Below are positions 6,819-15,228 of a stretch of 64,000 bases of DNA, in pieces. The position numbers were made by a program, and so were the translations under genes. Each line of letters begins with the position of its first letter. Position 1 is the stretch's first letter. The DNA is taken from contig NZ_FNNU01000008.1 of the NCBI RefSeq assembly GCF_900106975.1, positions 62,001-126,000 on the forward strand, in the 5' to 3' direction. Origin of the DNA: Pseudomonas kuykendallii. Lineage in GTDB: Bacteria > Pseudomonadota > Gammaproteobacteria > Pseudomonadales > Pseudomonadaceae. The notes beneath the pieces were generated by a model. The model searched no databases, was not told where the DNA came from, and saw only the letters and a program-made list of their open reading frames with translations.

Positions 6819-8303
6819 TCATTCCTCTGGTGACGCGGGCGGAGTTTTCCACGCATGGCGCAGGGCATCCAGCGCGCGGCGGATCTCCGCTTCCGGCACG
6901 GCGGCGAAGCCGAGAACCAGACCGGCGCGCGCCTCCTGCGGGGCGTCGCTATCGGGTAGCCAGTAGCGGCTCAGGGCGTTGATTTCCACGCCGACGCCTG
7001 CGGCGGCGGCGATCAGCTGGCGTTCGCGGGCCAGGCTGTCGACGCGCACGCAGAGGTGCAGGCCGGCGTCCACCGCCGGCAGCGGCGCGCAGCCCGGTAT
7101 GGCGTCCGGCCAGGCGGCCAGCAGGGCGTCGCGGCGGCCGCGGGCGGCGCTGCGCATGCGGCGGATATGGCGCTGGAAATGCCCGGCGGCGATGAACTCC
7201 GCCATCACCGCCTGGGTGCCGATTTCCGAGTGGCGCATGTCCAGCGCGCGGCGCCGGGCGAAGGGCTGGGCGAGGTTCGCCGGCAGCACCAGGTAGCCCA
7301 GGCGTAGCGCCGGAAAAGTGATCTTGCAGAAGGTGCCGACGTAGAGCACACGGCCCTGGCGGTCCAGCGCGGCGAGCGGCGCCAGCGGCGTACCGTTGTA
7401 GCGGTACTCGCCGTCGTAGTCGTCCTCGACGATCCAGCCGTCGTGACGCTCGGCCCAGTTCAGCAGTTCCAGGCGCCGCGCCAGCGAGAGGGTGACGCCG
7501 GTGGGATACTGGTGCGACGGCGTGACGTAGGCCAGGCGGCAGTCGCCGGCGCGCTCCAGGGCGGCGCAGTCCAGCCCCTCGGCGTCCACCGGGATGCCGT
7601 GCAGGCGCGCGCCGGCCACGGCGAAGGCATGCCCGGCGGCGCGATAGCCGGGGTTCTCGATCGCCACGCGGTCGCCAGGGCGCAACAGCAGCTGCGCGCA
7701 GAGGCTGATCGCCTGCTGCGCGCCGCAGGTGACGACGATCTGCGCCGGGTCGCAGTGCAGGCCGCGGCTGGTGCGCAGGTAGGCGGCGATCAGTTCGCGC
7801 AGTTGCGCATCGCCAGCCGGGTCGCCGTAGCCCAGCCGCGCCGGCGACGGCTTGCGCCAGAAGCGCGCGGACAATCGCGCCCAGGTCTCGAAGGGGAACA
7901 GGTCGAACGCCGGCACGCCGACGCGGAACGCCCGCGGCGCGCCTTGCGGGGGCGGCGACAGGTGATGCTCCGTCAATAGCCGAAGCGCCGCGCTGGGCGG
8001 CGATCCGGCGTTGACCGGCGCCGCCGTGCGCACCGCGCCCACCGGGGCGGCGACGTAGGTGCCATCGCCGACGCGGCCCTCGACGTAGTCCTCGGCGTAC
8101 AGCTGGTCGAAGGCGCGAGTCACGGTGTTGCGCGAGATGCCGAGCAGGGCGGCCAGGTCACGGCTCGCCGGCAGCCGCGTGCCGCCGGGCAGGCGCCCGT
8201 CCAGCATGCGTTCGCGCAAGGCCTGGTAGAGCTGGCGGGCGAGACCCTTGCCGGGTTCCAGGCGGATGCCGGAAAGGTCGAAGGGAAGCGGGACGGTTGG
8301 CAT
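6819..8303 (-). CDS. MocR-type transcriptional regulator (GntR-HTH plus aminotransferase domain)
   Basis: 494 residues. An N-terminal GntR winged helix (about 10-80; LPASRDLAALLGISRNTVTRAF) is joined to a fold-type I aminotransferase-like domain. The PLP-binding lysine lies in GTFCKITFPALRLGY. MocR proteins bind PLP or an aldimine as an effector and usually regulate a divergent gene, here the PaiB-like gene starting 90 bases away at 8394. The start at 8303 (MPTVPLPFDLSG) is chosen over an upstream in-frame ATG at 8351 because family members begin close to the helix-turn-helix. It may regulate the PaiB/GNAT genes and itself. The effector is unknown. Confidence 0.92.
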   Translation of the reverse strand: MPTVPLPFDLSGIRLEPGKGLARQLYQALRERMLDGRLPGGTRLPASRDLAALLGISRNTVTRAFDQLYAEDYVEGRVGDGTYVAAPVGAVRTAAPVNAGSPPSAALRLLTEHHLSPPPQGAPRAFRVGVPAFDLFPFETWARLSARFWRKPSPARLGYGDPAGDAQLRELIAAYLRTSRGLHCDPAQIVVTCGAQQAISLCAQLLLRPGDRVAIENPGYRAAGHAFAVAGARLHGIPVDAEGLDCAALERAGDCRLAYVTPSHQYPTGVTLSLARRLELLNWAERHDGWIVEDDYDGEYRYNGTPLAPLAALDRQGRVLYVGTFCKITFPALRLGYLVLPANLAQPFARRRALDMRHSEIGTQAVMAEFIAAGHFQRHIRRMRSAARGRRDALLAAWPDAIPGCAPLPAVDAGLHLCVRVDSLARERQLIAAAAGVGVEINALSRYWLPDSDAPQEARAGLVLGFAAVPEAEIRRALDALRHAWKTPPASPEE

Positions 8304-8393
8304 GGATTGGCCCTGTCGAAGTCGGCATAAATGGATCTTGGAGAAGGCCAATAGTCTGCATAGGATGCCCCTGTCAAGCCAGGAGAATCACCC

Positions 8394-9026
8394 ATGTACC
8401 TGCCCGCCGCCTTCCGCCAGGACGATCTCGCCGAGCTGCACCGGCAGATCGTCGACAGTCGCCTGGCGACCCTGGTCAGCCACGCCGCGGACGGGTTGCA
8501 GGCCAGCCACCTGCCGTTGCTGCTGGTGCCGGAAGAGGGCCCGTTCGGCACGCTCTACGGGCACTTCGCCAGGGCCAATCCGCACGGGCGGGTGCTCGCC
8601 GAAGGCGGTTCGGCGCTGGCGGTGTTCAGCGGGCCGGATGCCTACGTGAGCCCGTCCTGGTATCCGGCGAAGGCCGAGCACGGCAAGGTGGTGCCGACCT
8701 GGAACTACATCGCCGTCCACGCGCAGGGTCGCGCCGAGGTCTTCGACGAGCCGGCGCGCCTGCTCGACTTGCTCGCCCGCCTCAGCGACCGTCACGAGGC
8801 CGGGCGCGCGCAGCCCTGGGCGCTGGGCGATGCGCCGCGCGAGTATATCGATGCCATGCTGCGCGCCATCGTCGGTTTCGCCTTGCCCATCGAGCGCCTG
8901 GAGGGCAAGTGGAAGCTCGGCCAGAATCGCAGCGCCGCGGACCGCCAGGGCGTGCGCGACGGCCTTGGCGCCAGCACCGATGCGCGCGACCGCGAACTGG
9001 CACAGCGCATGAATCACCCATCCTGA
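8394..9026 (+). CDS. PaiB-like FMN-binding protein
   Basis: A 210-residue protein of the PaiB/FMN-binding split-barrel family. It starts with the characteristic MYLPAAFRQDD and includes the conserved GTLYGHFARANPH and VSPSWYPAKAEHGKVVPTWNY blocks. PaiB of Bacillus is described as a negative regulator paired with the acetyltransferase PaiA. Here two GNAT genes follow, so the PaiA/PaiB pairing appears preserved. The protein is cytoplasmic. It is transcribed away from MocR and is probably co-transcribed with the 9048 and 9509 genes (gaps of 21 and 14 bases). Confidence 0.9.
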   Translation: MYLPAAFRQDDLAELHRQIVDSRLATLVSHAADGLQASHLPLLLVPEEGPFGTLYGHFARANPHGRVLAEGGSALAVFSGPDAYVSPSWYPAKAEHGKVVPTWNYIAVHAQGRAEVFDEPARLLDLLARLSDRHEAGRAQPWALGDAPREYIDAMLRAIVGFALPIERLEGKWKLGQNRSAADRQGVRDGLGASTDARDRELAQRMNHPS

Positions 9027-9047
9027 ACCCACGCAGAAGGAACCCGC

Positions 9048-9494
9048 ATGTCCACCCTCGAAATCCGCGCCGTCACGGCGGCCGACCATGACGCCTGGCT
9101 GCCGCTCTGGCAGGGCTATCTGACGTTCTATAAGAGCGAGCTGGCCGAAGGCACCACGCCGGTCACCTGGCAGCGCTTCCTCGATCCCGCCGAGCCGATG
9201 CACGCGGCGCTGGCCTGGCAGGACGGCCGCGCCGTCGCGGTGGTGCACTGGATCTTCCACCGATCCTGCTGGACGGTGGGCGACTACTGCTACCTGCAGG
9301 ACCTGTTCGTCGCCGGCGACCTGCGTGGCAGCGGCATCGGCCGGCGGATGATCGAGCACGTCTACGCCGAGGCCCGCGCCGCCGGTGCCTCGCGGGTGCA
9401 CTGGCTGACCCACGAGACCAACACCGACGCCATGCAGCTCTACGACCGCATCGGCGACCGCTCCGGCTTCGTCCAGTACCGCAAGCTGTTCTGA
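9048..9494 (+). CDS. GNAT family N-acetyltransferase
   Basis: A compact 148-residue single-domain acetyltransferase. The acetyl-CoA loop motif is visible as DLRGSGIGRRMIEHVYAEA (R/Q-x-x-G-x-G/A type), preceded by the beta-4 segment DYCYLQDLFVAG. It lies 21 bases after the PaiB-like gene, with an AGAAGGA ribosome-binding sequence. The substrate is unknown; GNATs next to PaiB commonly acetylate polyamines or small amines, which is inference here. Confidence 0.9.
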   Translation: MSTLEIRAVTAADHDAWLPLWQGYLTFYKSELAEGTTPVTWQRFLDPAEPMHAALAWQDGRAVAVVHWIFHRSCWTVGDYCYLQDLFVAGDLRGSGIGRRMIEHVYAEARAAGASRVHWLTHETNTDAMQLYDRIGDRSGFVQYRKLF

Positions 9495-9508
9495 TCAGGA
9501 AGTGCCCC

Positions 9509-10189
9509 ATGACCACCGAACGATACCTCGACTGGCAACCCGTCGCCGCGCCGTCGCACACCCCCATCGACGGTCGCTTCGTGCGACTGGAGCCGCTCGA
9601 TGGCGCACGCCACGGCGACGATTTGTGGCGGGCGCTGCAGGGGCCGGAGGCCGACCCGTTGCTGTGGGAATATCTGCCGTACGGGCCATTCGCCGAGCGC
9701 GCGCCCTTCGATGCCTGGCTGGCGGGCAACCAGGCCAGCGCCGATCCGCTGTTCTTCGCCGTCATCGATCGCGCCAGCGGGCGCGCGGTCGGCCTGCTCG
9801 CCTACCTGCGCCTGGCGCCGAAGGACGGTTGCATCGAGATCGGCCACATCGCCTTCGGCCGCGTCATGCAGCGCACGCCGGGTTCGACCGAGGCGGTCTA
9901 CCTGCTGGCGCAGCGGGTGATGGGCGAGCTGGGCTACCGCCGCCTGGAATGGAAGTGCAACGCGCTCAACGCCCGCTCGATGCGCGCGGCGCAGCGCCTG
10001 GGCTTCGTCCACGAAGGTACTTTCCGCCAGCACATGGTGGTCAAGGGGCGCAACCGCGACAGCGCCTGGTTCTCCTTGCTCGACAGCGAATGGTCGCGCT
10101 GCCAGGCGGCGTTCGCGCGCTGGCTGGGCGAGGACAACTTCGATGCGGAAGGGCGCCAGAAGCAGAGCCTGGAAGCGCTGCGCGGCTGA
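9509..10189 (+). CDS. GNAT family N-acetyltransferase (RimJ/RimL-like)
   Basis: 226 residues of the RimJ/RimL-type GNAT family. Features are an N-terminal GRFVRLEPLD, the AVGLLAYLRLAP strand, IEIGHIAFG and the C-terminal KCNALNARSMRAAQRLGFVHEGTFRQH block typical of this group. It is the last gene of the PaiB-GNAT-GNAT run, 14 bases after the previous stop, and converges with the DeoR gene. Known relatives acetylate protein N-termini, amino acids or antibiotics. No specific substrate is indicated. Confidence 0.9.
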   Translation: MTTERYLDWQPVAAPSHTPIDGRFVRLEPLDGARHGDDLWRALQGPEADPLLWEYLPYGPFAERAPFDAWLAGNQASADPLFFAVIDRASGRAVGLLAYLRLAPKDGCIEIGHIAFGRVMQRTPGSTEAVYLLAQRVMGELGYRRLEWKCNALNARSMRAAQRLGFVHEGTFRQHMVVKGRNRDSAWFSLLDSEWSRCQAAFARWLGEDNFDAEGRQKQSLEALRG

Positions 10190-10204
10190 GTGGCGGCCGG
10201 CGGT

Positions 10205-10981
10205 TCAGGCCACCGGTTCGTTGCTCAGCCTGAGCGTCACCTTGTTCTGGTTCAGGCACTGCAGGAGCTTGCCGGTGGGCTGCTGGTCGGTGATCAGGCA
10301 GTCGACCTGGTGCCAGGAGGCGTAGCGACCGGGGAAGGTGCTGTTGAACTTGGAATGGTCGGCGACGATCAGCGTCTTGCTCGAACGCTGCATCATCGTG
10401 CTGTACACCGCGCTGCAGTCGATCAGCGCATCGCTGGCGCCGTCGTCCGACAGGCCGCTGGCGCCGAGAATCGCGTAGTCCGCTGAGAACCCGTTGAGGA
10501 AGGCGATGGTGTGCGCGCCGACCATCGCGCCCTCGGTGGCGTGGTACTCGCCGGGCAGCACGATGACGCGGATGGTCGGGTTGATCGACAGCACCGTGGC
10601 CACGCCGAAGGAATGCGTGAGCACGGTGATGTCCTTCATCTCGGTGGCGATGCGCCGGGCCACGTGCACGGTGGTGGAGCCGGAGCCGAGCATGAGGATC
10701 TGCGCGTCCTCGATCAGCTGCACGGTGGCCCGCGCGATGCGTTCGCGCTCGTTGATGTAGAGGCGGTGGCGTTCGGTCAGCGAAGGCTCGGTGGCGATGG
10801 CGCGCACGGCGCCGCCGTAGGTGCGGTTCAGGTGACCGCCCTGGGTCAGCTCGTCGAGGTCGCGGCGGATGGTTTCGGTGGACACGTTGTGCAGGCGGGC
10901 CAGGTCGACGATACGCAGGCTCGGCGCATTGTTGAGTTCCGCCATGATCTTGGCCTGGCGTGCGGTTTTCGCTCTGGACAT
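10205..10981 (-). CDS. DeoR-family transcriptional regulator
   Basis: 258 residues from the ATG at 10981 (MSRAKTARQAKIMAEL); an upstream in-frame start at 11017 is less likely. The N-terminal DeoR helix-turn-helix reads LRIVDLARLHNVSTETIRRDLDEL. The C-terminal DeoR sensor domain (about 75-240; LMLGSGSTTVHVA, IVADHSKF) normally binds a phosphorylated intermediate. It is divergent from the kinase/phospho-lyase pair and so is the obvious regulator of that pathway. A phospho-compound made by the kinase would be a natural inducer. Candidate operators are at 11158-11206. Confidence 0.92.
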   Translation of the reverse strand: MSRAKTARQAKIMAELNNAPSLRIVDLARLHNVSTETIRRDLDELTQGGHLNRTYGGAVRAIATEPSLTERHRLYINERERIARATVQLIEDAQILMLGSGSTTVHVARRIATEMKDITVLTHSFGVATVLSINPTIRVIVLPGEYHATEGAMVGAHTIAFLNGFSADYAILGASGLSDDGASDALIDCSAVYSTMMQRSSKTLIVADHSKFNSTFPGRYASWHQVDCLITDQQPTGKLLQCLNQNKVTLRLSNEPVA

Positions 10982-11157
10982 GTGCCCTCGAATCGCTGCG
11001 TTGAAGGTGGGCGCCAACTGTGGGATTCACCACAAAAAGGCCGACGGATTGCCCATGGTAGATCATTCGCCGCCGTGCGGGAACGCCCGGTGCCGTCACC
11101 CGTCTGCGCGGCGTTGGAGGCTTTCCCGTTGCACGAAATGTGGTCGTCTCGGCCTAA

Positions 11158-11206
11158 AAATGTTGCAAGCGCAATATTTATCCTTGTTGCTGTGGTTCAA
11201 ATGTTG
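11158..11206. promoter_or_regulatory. Candidate DeoR operator region
   Basis: In the 258-base divergent gap, AATGTTGC-AAGC-GCAATATT (11159-11178) is a near-perfect inverted repeat with one mismatch. The core AAATGTTG recurs at 11199-11206 and again at 15152-15159, before the ABC transporter genes. AT-rich sequence between the two sites (GCAATATTTATCC) may hold promoter elements for the kinase gene. Assignment to the DeoR regulator is inference from position. Confidence 0.45.
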
Positions 11207-11239
11207 TACTTCTAGCGCACCAAGGTTGTGGGGATTGTC

Positions 11240-12244
11240 ATGTTGTACGAGAGTGAATTTCTTCAGCGGCTCGAAGCCGGGCTGCGCGGGGCGCTGCCGA
11301 ACTGGGGTCTGCCGGAAGATGCGGCGGTCAGATTGCTGGCGATCTCGGAGAACGCCACCTATCTGGTCGAGGACACCGCCACAAAACGTCGACAGGTGAT
11401 TCGCGTGCAGCGCCCCGACTATCACAGCGTCGCCGAGATCGAGTCCGAGCTGAGCTGGATTCTCGCGTTGCGCGAGTCCGGTCTGGTCAGCGCGCCGGCG
11501 CCGATTCCCACCGTCGACGGGCGCCTGCTGTGCTCCTTCGCCGATGGCGACAGGGTGCGCCACGTCGCCGCCTTCGAGTGGATGCCGGGCAGCGAACCGG
11601 ACGCCGCCGGCGACCTCGCCGAGTGGTATCGCGTGCTCGGCCAGATCAACGCGCGCCTGCACCAGCACAGCCGCAGCTGGGTCAAGCCAGAGGGCTTCGT
11701 GCGCAAGGTGTGGGACTTCGACACCATCATCGGCCCGCTCGCGCACTGGGGCGACTGGCGCCAGGCGCTGGGCCTCGACGCGCACGGGCGCGACGTGCTG
11801 GAACGTACCCAGGCGCTGCTGCGCGCGCAGACCGCGGCCTACGGCACCGATGCGCAGCGTTTCGGCCTGGTGCACTGCGACATGCGCCCGGCCAACCTGC
11901 TGGTGCATGGCGACCGCCTGAGCGTGATCGACTTCGACGACTGCGGGTTGAGCTGGTACGCCTATGACTTCGCCGCCTGCGTCAGCTTCCTCGAGGAAGA
12001 CCCACGGATACCGGACTTCCTCGCCGCCTGGCTGGACGGCTATCGCAGCGTCGCCGAGTTGCCCCGGGAGGACGAGGACGCCATCCCCATGCTGCTGATG
12101 CTGCGTCGCATGCAGCTCACCGCCTGGATCGCCAGCCACGCCGAAACGCCCACCGCGCAGTCGATGGGCGAGGACTACACCCGCGGCACCGTTGCCCTGG
12201 CCGAGCGCTACCTGAGCGCCTATGCAGAGAAGGACCCGAGATGA
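11240..12244 (+). CDS. Aminoglycoside-phosphotransferase-fold small-molecule kinase
   Basis: 334 residues of the APH/choline-kinase fold. The catalytic loop is H212-x-D214 with N219 (VHCDMRPANLL) and the metal-binding DFD is at 231-233. The ATG at 11240 is preferred (GGGGA five bases upstream) over an in-frame GTG at 11228. Its stop overlaps the start of the next gene (ATGA, 12241-12244). Pairing with an AGXT2L-type lyase matches hydroxylysine kinase (AGPHD1 type) or ethanolamine kinase plus phospho-lyase systems. It probably phosphorylates the hydroxyl of an imported amino alcohol such as 5-hydroxylysine. It is unlikely to be an antibiotic-resistance gene given this context. Confidence 0.85.
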   Translation: MLYESEFLQRLEAGLRGALPNWGLPEDAAVRLLAISENATYLVEDTATKRRQVIRVQRPDYHSVAEIESELSWILALRESGLVSAPAPIPTVDGRLLCSFADGDRVRHVAAFEWMPGSEPDAAGDLAEWYRVLGQINARLHQHSRSWVKPEGFVRKVWDFDTIIGPLAHWGDWRQALGLDAHGRDVLERTQALLRAQTAAYGTDAQRFGLVHCDMRPANLLVHGDRLSVIDFDDCGLSWYAYDFAACVSFLEEDPRIPDFLAAWLDGYRSVAELPREDEDAIPMLLMLRRMQLTAWIASHAETPTAQSMGEDYTRGTVALAERYLSAYAEKDPR

Positions 12245-13575
12245 CCGAGTCGAAGCAAATCCTCCAGTTGAACCGCTTCGACATGGCCAGCGCCGAGCGC
12301 CTCGACGCGCGCCTGGCGAAGCTGGTCGAGCGGCGTCGCGCCTCGTTCGGCGCCTCCTCGGTGCTGTTCTACCAGAAGCCGCTGGAGATCGTTCGCGCCG
12401 AGGGCGTGACCATGTTCGACGCGGCCGGCAAGGCCTACCTGGACGTCTACAACAACGTGCCCACCGTCGGCCACTGCCACCCGCAAGTGGTCGAGGCGAT
12501 CAGCCGCCAGGCCGCGCTGCTCGCCACCAACAGCCGCTACCTGTACGAGAACCTGCATACCTACGCGGAAACCCTGCTGGCGACCTTCCCGGCGTCGCTG
12601 TCGAACCTGGTGCTGACCTGTACCGGCAGCGAAAGCAACGACATCGCCCTGCGCATGGCGCAGACCCACACCGGCGGCAACGGCTTCGTGGTGACCGAGA
12701 CGGCCTACCACGGCAACACCACGGCGGTGATGGAAATCTCGCCGTCCTCGTACCGCAAGGGCAGCCCGTTGCCGCCGCACATCCGCACCATCCCGGCGCC
12801 GGACAGCTACCACCTGGAACCGGGGCAGGAGGTCGGCGCGGTGTTCGCCGCGCACCTGCGCGCGGCCATCGCCGACCTGCAGAACAACGGCATCACCTTC
12901 GCCGGGCTGGTGGTGGACACGGTGTTCTCCAGCGACGGCGTGTTCGCCGATCCCGCCGGCTTTCTCGCCGAGGCGCTGGCCGTGGTGCACGAGGCGGGCG
13001 GGCTGTTCATCGCCGACGAGGTGCAACCGGGCTTCGGCCGCACCGGCAAGGGCCACTGGTGCTTCGCCCGACACGGCATCGAGCCGGACATCGTCACCCT
13101 GGGTAAACCCATGGGCAACGGCTATCCCATGGCCGGTGTGGTCACGCGCCCGGAACTGCTCGAGGCGTTCTGCGCCGAAACCGGCTACTTCAACACCTTC
13201 GGCGCCAACCCGGTGGCCGCCGCGGCCGGTCTCGCGGTGTTGCAGGTGATCGAGCAGGAAGGGCTGATCGCCAACGCCAACCGGATCGGCACGCTGCTGC
13301 GCGACGGCCTGCGCGACCTCGGTCGTCGCGACGAGCGAATCGGCGACGTGCGTGGCGCCGGCCTGTTCATCGGCCTGGAATTCAGCCGTGGCGAGCGCGA
13401 GCCGGATGCCAACCTGGCGGCCTACGTGATCAACGCGATGAAGGAGGAGGGCATCCTGATCGGTGCGGCCGGCGCCTACGGCAACGTCCTGAAGATCCGT
13501 CCGGCGCTGTGCTTCGGCGAGGACAATGCGGGCTTCTTCGTCGAGACGCTGGCCCGGGTGTTGCGCGGAGTGTGA
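12241..13575 (+). CDS. Class III PLP enzyme, AGXT2L-type O-phospho-amine phospho-lyase
   Basis: 444 residues of the class III aminotransferase fold. D259 (IADEVQPGFGRTGKGHWCF) and K289 (TLGKPMGNGYP) are the PLP-contacting residues. The N-terminal blocks YLDVYNNVPTVGHCHPQVV and ATNSRYLYENL match the ethanolamine-phosphate / 5-phosphohydroxylysine phospho-lyase group better than ordinary omega-transaminases. These enzymes eliminate phosphate and ammonia to give an aldehyde or keto product. It is translationally coupled to the upstream kinase, which would supply the phosphorylated substrate. The exact substrate is inferred, not proved; ordinary transamination remains possible. Confidence 0.85.
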   Translation: MTESKQILQLNRFDMASAERLDARLAKLVERRRASFGASSVLFYQKPLEIVRAEGVTMFDAAGKAYLDVYNNVPTVGHCHPQVVEAISRQAALLATNSRYLYENLHTYAETLLATFPASLSNLVLTCTGSESNDIALRMAQTHTGGNGFVVTETAYHGNTTAVMEISPSSYRKGSPLPPHIRTIPAPDSYHLEPGQEVGAVFAAHLRAAIADLQNNGITFAGLVVDTVFSSDGVFADPAGFLAEALAVVHEAGGLFIADEVQPGFGRTGKGHWCFARHGIEPDIVTLGKPMGNGYPMAGVVTRPELLEAFCAETGYFNTFGANPVAAAAGLAVLQVIEQEGLIANANRIGTLLRDGLRDLGRRDERIGDVRGAGLFIGLEFSRGEREPDANLAAYVINAMKEEGILIGAAGAYGNVLKIRPALCFGEDNAGFFVETLARVLRGV

Positions 13576-13689
13576 GCTGCGCCCCCTGAGCGGCGGACTT
13601 GAGGCGTAAGGCTGCTCACTTGGGCGGTGGTCGAGTTCGATGTGGGGAGGGGCTGGCTGTTTCGCGGTCTTTCCCGCCCTCTCCCCCAG

Positions 13690-13715
13690 CCCCTCTCCCA
13701 TGAATGGGAGAGGGG
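13690..13715. repeat. Perfect inverted repeat (possible terminator)
   Basis: CCCCTCTCCCA (13690-13700) and TGGGAGAGGGG (13705-13715) form an 11-bp perfect stem with a TGAA loop, about 115 bases after the phospho-lyase stop. There is no T-run, so it is either a Rho-independent-like structure of low strength or one of the dispersed CCCCTCTCCC hairpins common between genes in Pseudomonas-like genomes. Confidence 0.6.
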
Positions 13716-13797
13716 AGTTAATCCATGCAGGCTCGATGAACAGCGACAGGCTTGACTCCCGCTTGGGCGGCGGGCAGGCGCGGGCGAGCATTGAGCG

Positions 13798-14216
13798 TAG
13801 GGTGGGTTAGCGGCACACCGAAGCCGAGGTTCACCCCGAATCACCCCCCGCGTAACCCACCAGGCGGAGTCGCGTGGACCTCCGCTCCGCGTGGGTTGCG
13901 GCGCTACGCATTTCCTTGATCGCATCCCCGGTGGGCGCCTTGACCCACCCTGCGGTTCACGCCGAACGCGTAGAGTGGGTTAGCGGCACAACGAAGCCGA
14001 GGTTCACCCCGAATCACCCCCCGCGTAACCCACCAGGCGGAGTCGCGTGGACCTCCGCTCCGCGTGGGTTGCGGCGCTACGCATTTCCTTGATCGCATCC
14101 CCGGTGGGCGCCTTAACCCACCCTGCGGTTCACGCCGAACTCGTAGAGTGGGTTAGCGGCACAACGAAGCCGAGGTTCACCCCGAATCACCCACCGCGTA
14201 ACCCACCAGGCGGAGC
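13798..14216. repeat. 173-bp tandem repeat, about 2.4 copies
   Basis: Copies begin at TAG 13798, 13971 and 14144, giving a period of 173 bases. The first two are complete and nearly identical; the third stops matching after about 73 bases. Each unit carries GTGGGTTA...TAACCCAC and similar inverted motifs, so the RNA or DNA can fold in several ways. The element fills most of the 658-base gap between the phospho-lyase and the SDR. No convincing gene lies in it. A diverged relative of the GTGGGTTA motif occurs at 27795-27900. Confidence 0.9.
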
Positions 14217-14233
14217 CGAGTAGTTCCCAATCC

Positions 14234-14998
14234 TCAAGCCAGCGCGGCGCTGGATTCGGGGAGGACCTGGCCGCCGTCGATGACCAGCGTCTGGCCGGTG
14301 ATGAAGCCGGCTTCGCGGGTGGCGAAGAACAGCACCGCGTTGGCGATGTCGTCCACCGAGCCGAGGCGGCGCAGCGGGATCGAGGCGGCCATTTCCGCCT
14401 GGTAGTCGGCGCCCATGCCGTCCAGGCCTTCGGTGAGGATGTTGCCGGGCATCACCGCGTTGATGGTGATCCCGGCGCTGGCCAGTTCGATGGCGGCGGT
14501 GCGCATGAAGCCCAGTTGCCCGGCCTTGCTCGCGGCGTAGTGCGACCAGCCCGGATAGCCGGTGATCGGGCCGGTGATGGAGGAGGTGAGGACGATGCGG
14601 CCGAAGCCGTTCTTCTTCATCACCGGCAGGACCGCCTTGGTGCTGAGGAAGCTGCTGCGCAGGTTGGTGGCGATCACGTGGTCGAAGTCCGCCGTGGTCA
14701 TGTCCTCGATGCGCGCCGAGGGAAAGATCCCGGCGTTGGCGGCGAGCACGTCCACCGAGCCGTAGCGTTCCACGGCGGCGTTCACCATCGCCTGGCAGGC
14801 CGATTCCTCGCTCACGTCGGCGGCGAACGCCGAGGCGTTGGCGCCGATGCCCTCGGCCACCGCCTGCGCGTCGGCGAGCGAGCGCGACACCACCAGCACG
14901 TTCAGCCCGGCCTGGCCGAAGCGTTTGGCGATGCCCAGGCCGATCCCGCGGCTGGCGCCCGTCACGATGACGGTTTTGTTTTGTAGTGATTCAAACAT
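14234..14998 (-). CDS. SDR family oxidoreductase (FabG-like)
   Basis: 254 residues from the ATG at 14998 (MFESLQNKTVIVTGAS), with GAGAGGA about seven bases upstream. Features are the glycine loop TGASRGIG, NAGIFPS, the active-site serine in LTSSITGP and YAASK, ending in GQTLVIDGGQ, the form of FabG/gluconate-dehydrogenase-like SDRs. It is NAD(P)-dependent and cytosolic. It is divergent from the ABC transporter genes and is likely part of the same catabolic unit, where it could reduce the carbonyl product of the phospho-lyase or oxidise the imported alcohol. A long in-frame extension upstream is not supported. Confidence 0.9.
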   Translation of the reverse strand: MFESLQNKTVIVTGASRGIGLGIAKRFGQAGLNVLVVSRSLADAQAVAEGIGANASAFAADVSEESACQAMVNAAVERYGSVDVLAANAGIFPSARIEDMTTADFDHVIATNLRSSFLSTKAVLPVMKKNGFGRIVLTSSITGPITGYPGWSHYAASKAGQLGFMRTAAIELASAGITINAVMPGNILTEGLDGMGADYQAEMAASIPLRRLGSVDDIANAVLFFATREAGFITGQTLVIDGGQVLPESSAALA

Positions 14999-15228
14999 TT
15001 GGTGGTCCTCTCCGAATAGTGACAGATCCCTGGCAAAATACAGACCACCAACCAAGTATATAAAAATCAATATGTTATGAATTAAATGCTGAAATCGAAC
15101 GGATTTCGTGCTGCTTTTTAGTGCGTGAAGGTCCACATCTGGTGCGAAAAAAAATGTTGAACCTGCCTCATTCGTGAGTTCTACTCGACGCATCGCTGAA
15201 CCACGCCCCCGTCCGGGTAGGAGAGAAG
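14999..15228. promoter_or_regulatory. AT-rich divergent promoter region
   Basis: This 230-base gap between the SDR and the substrate-binding protein is notably AT-rich at 15050-15085 (AAGTATATAAAAATCAATAT), where divergent promoters are likely. An AAATGTTG motif at 15152-15159 matches the two copies in the DeoR/kinase promoter region and may be a shared operator. No reading frame of interest was seen. Confidence 0.45.

Noticed and set aside
11240-12244. Aminoglycoside resistance kinase
   Set aside because: The APH fold is shared with metabolic kinases. Coupling to a phospho-lyase and a DeoR regulator indicates catabolism rather than resistance.
13798-14216. CRISPR-like array
   Set aside because: The 173-base units are directly adjacent with no variable spacers and no cas genes are near. 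It is a simple tandem repeat.
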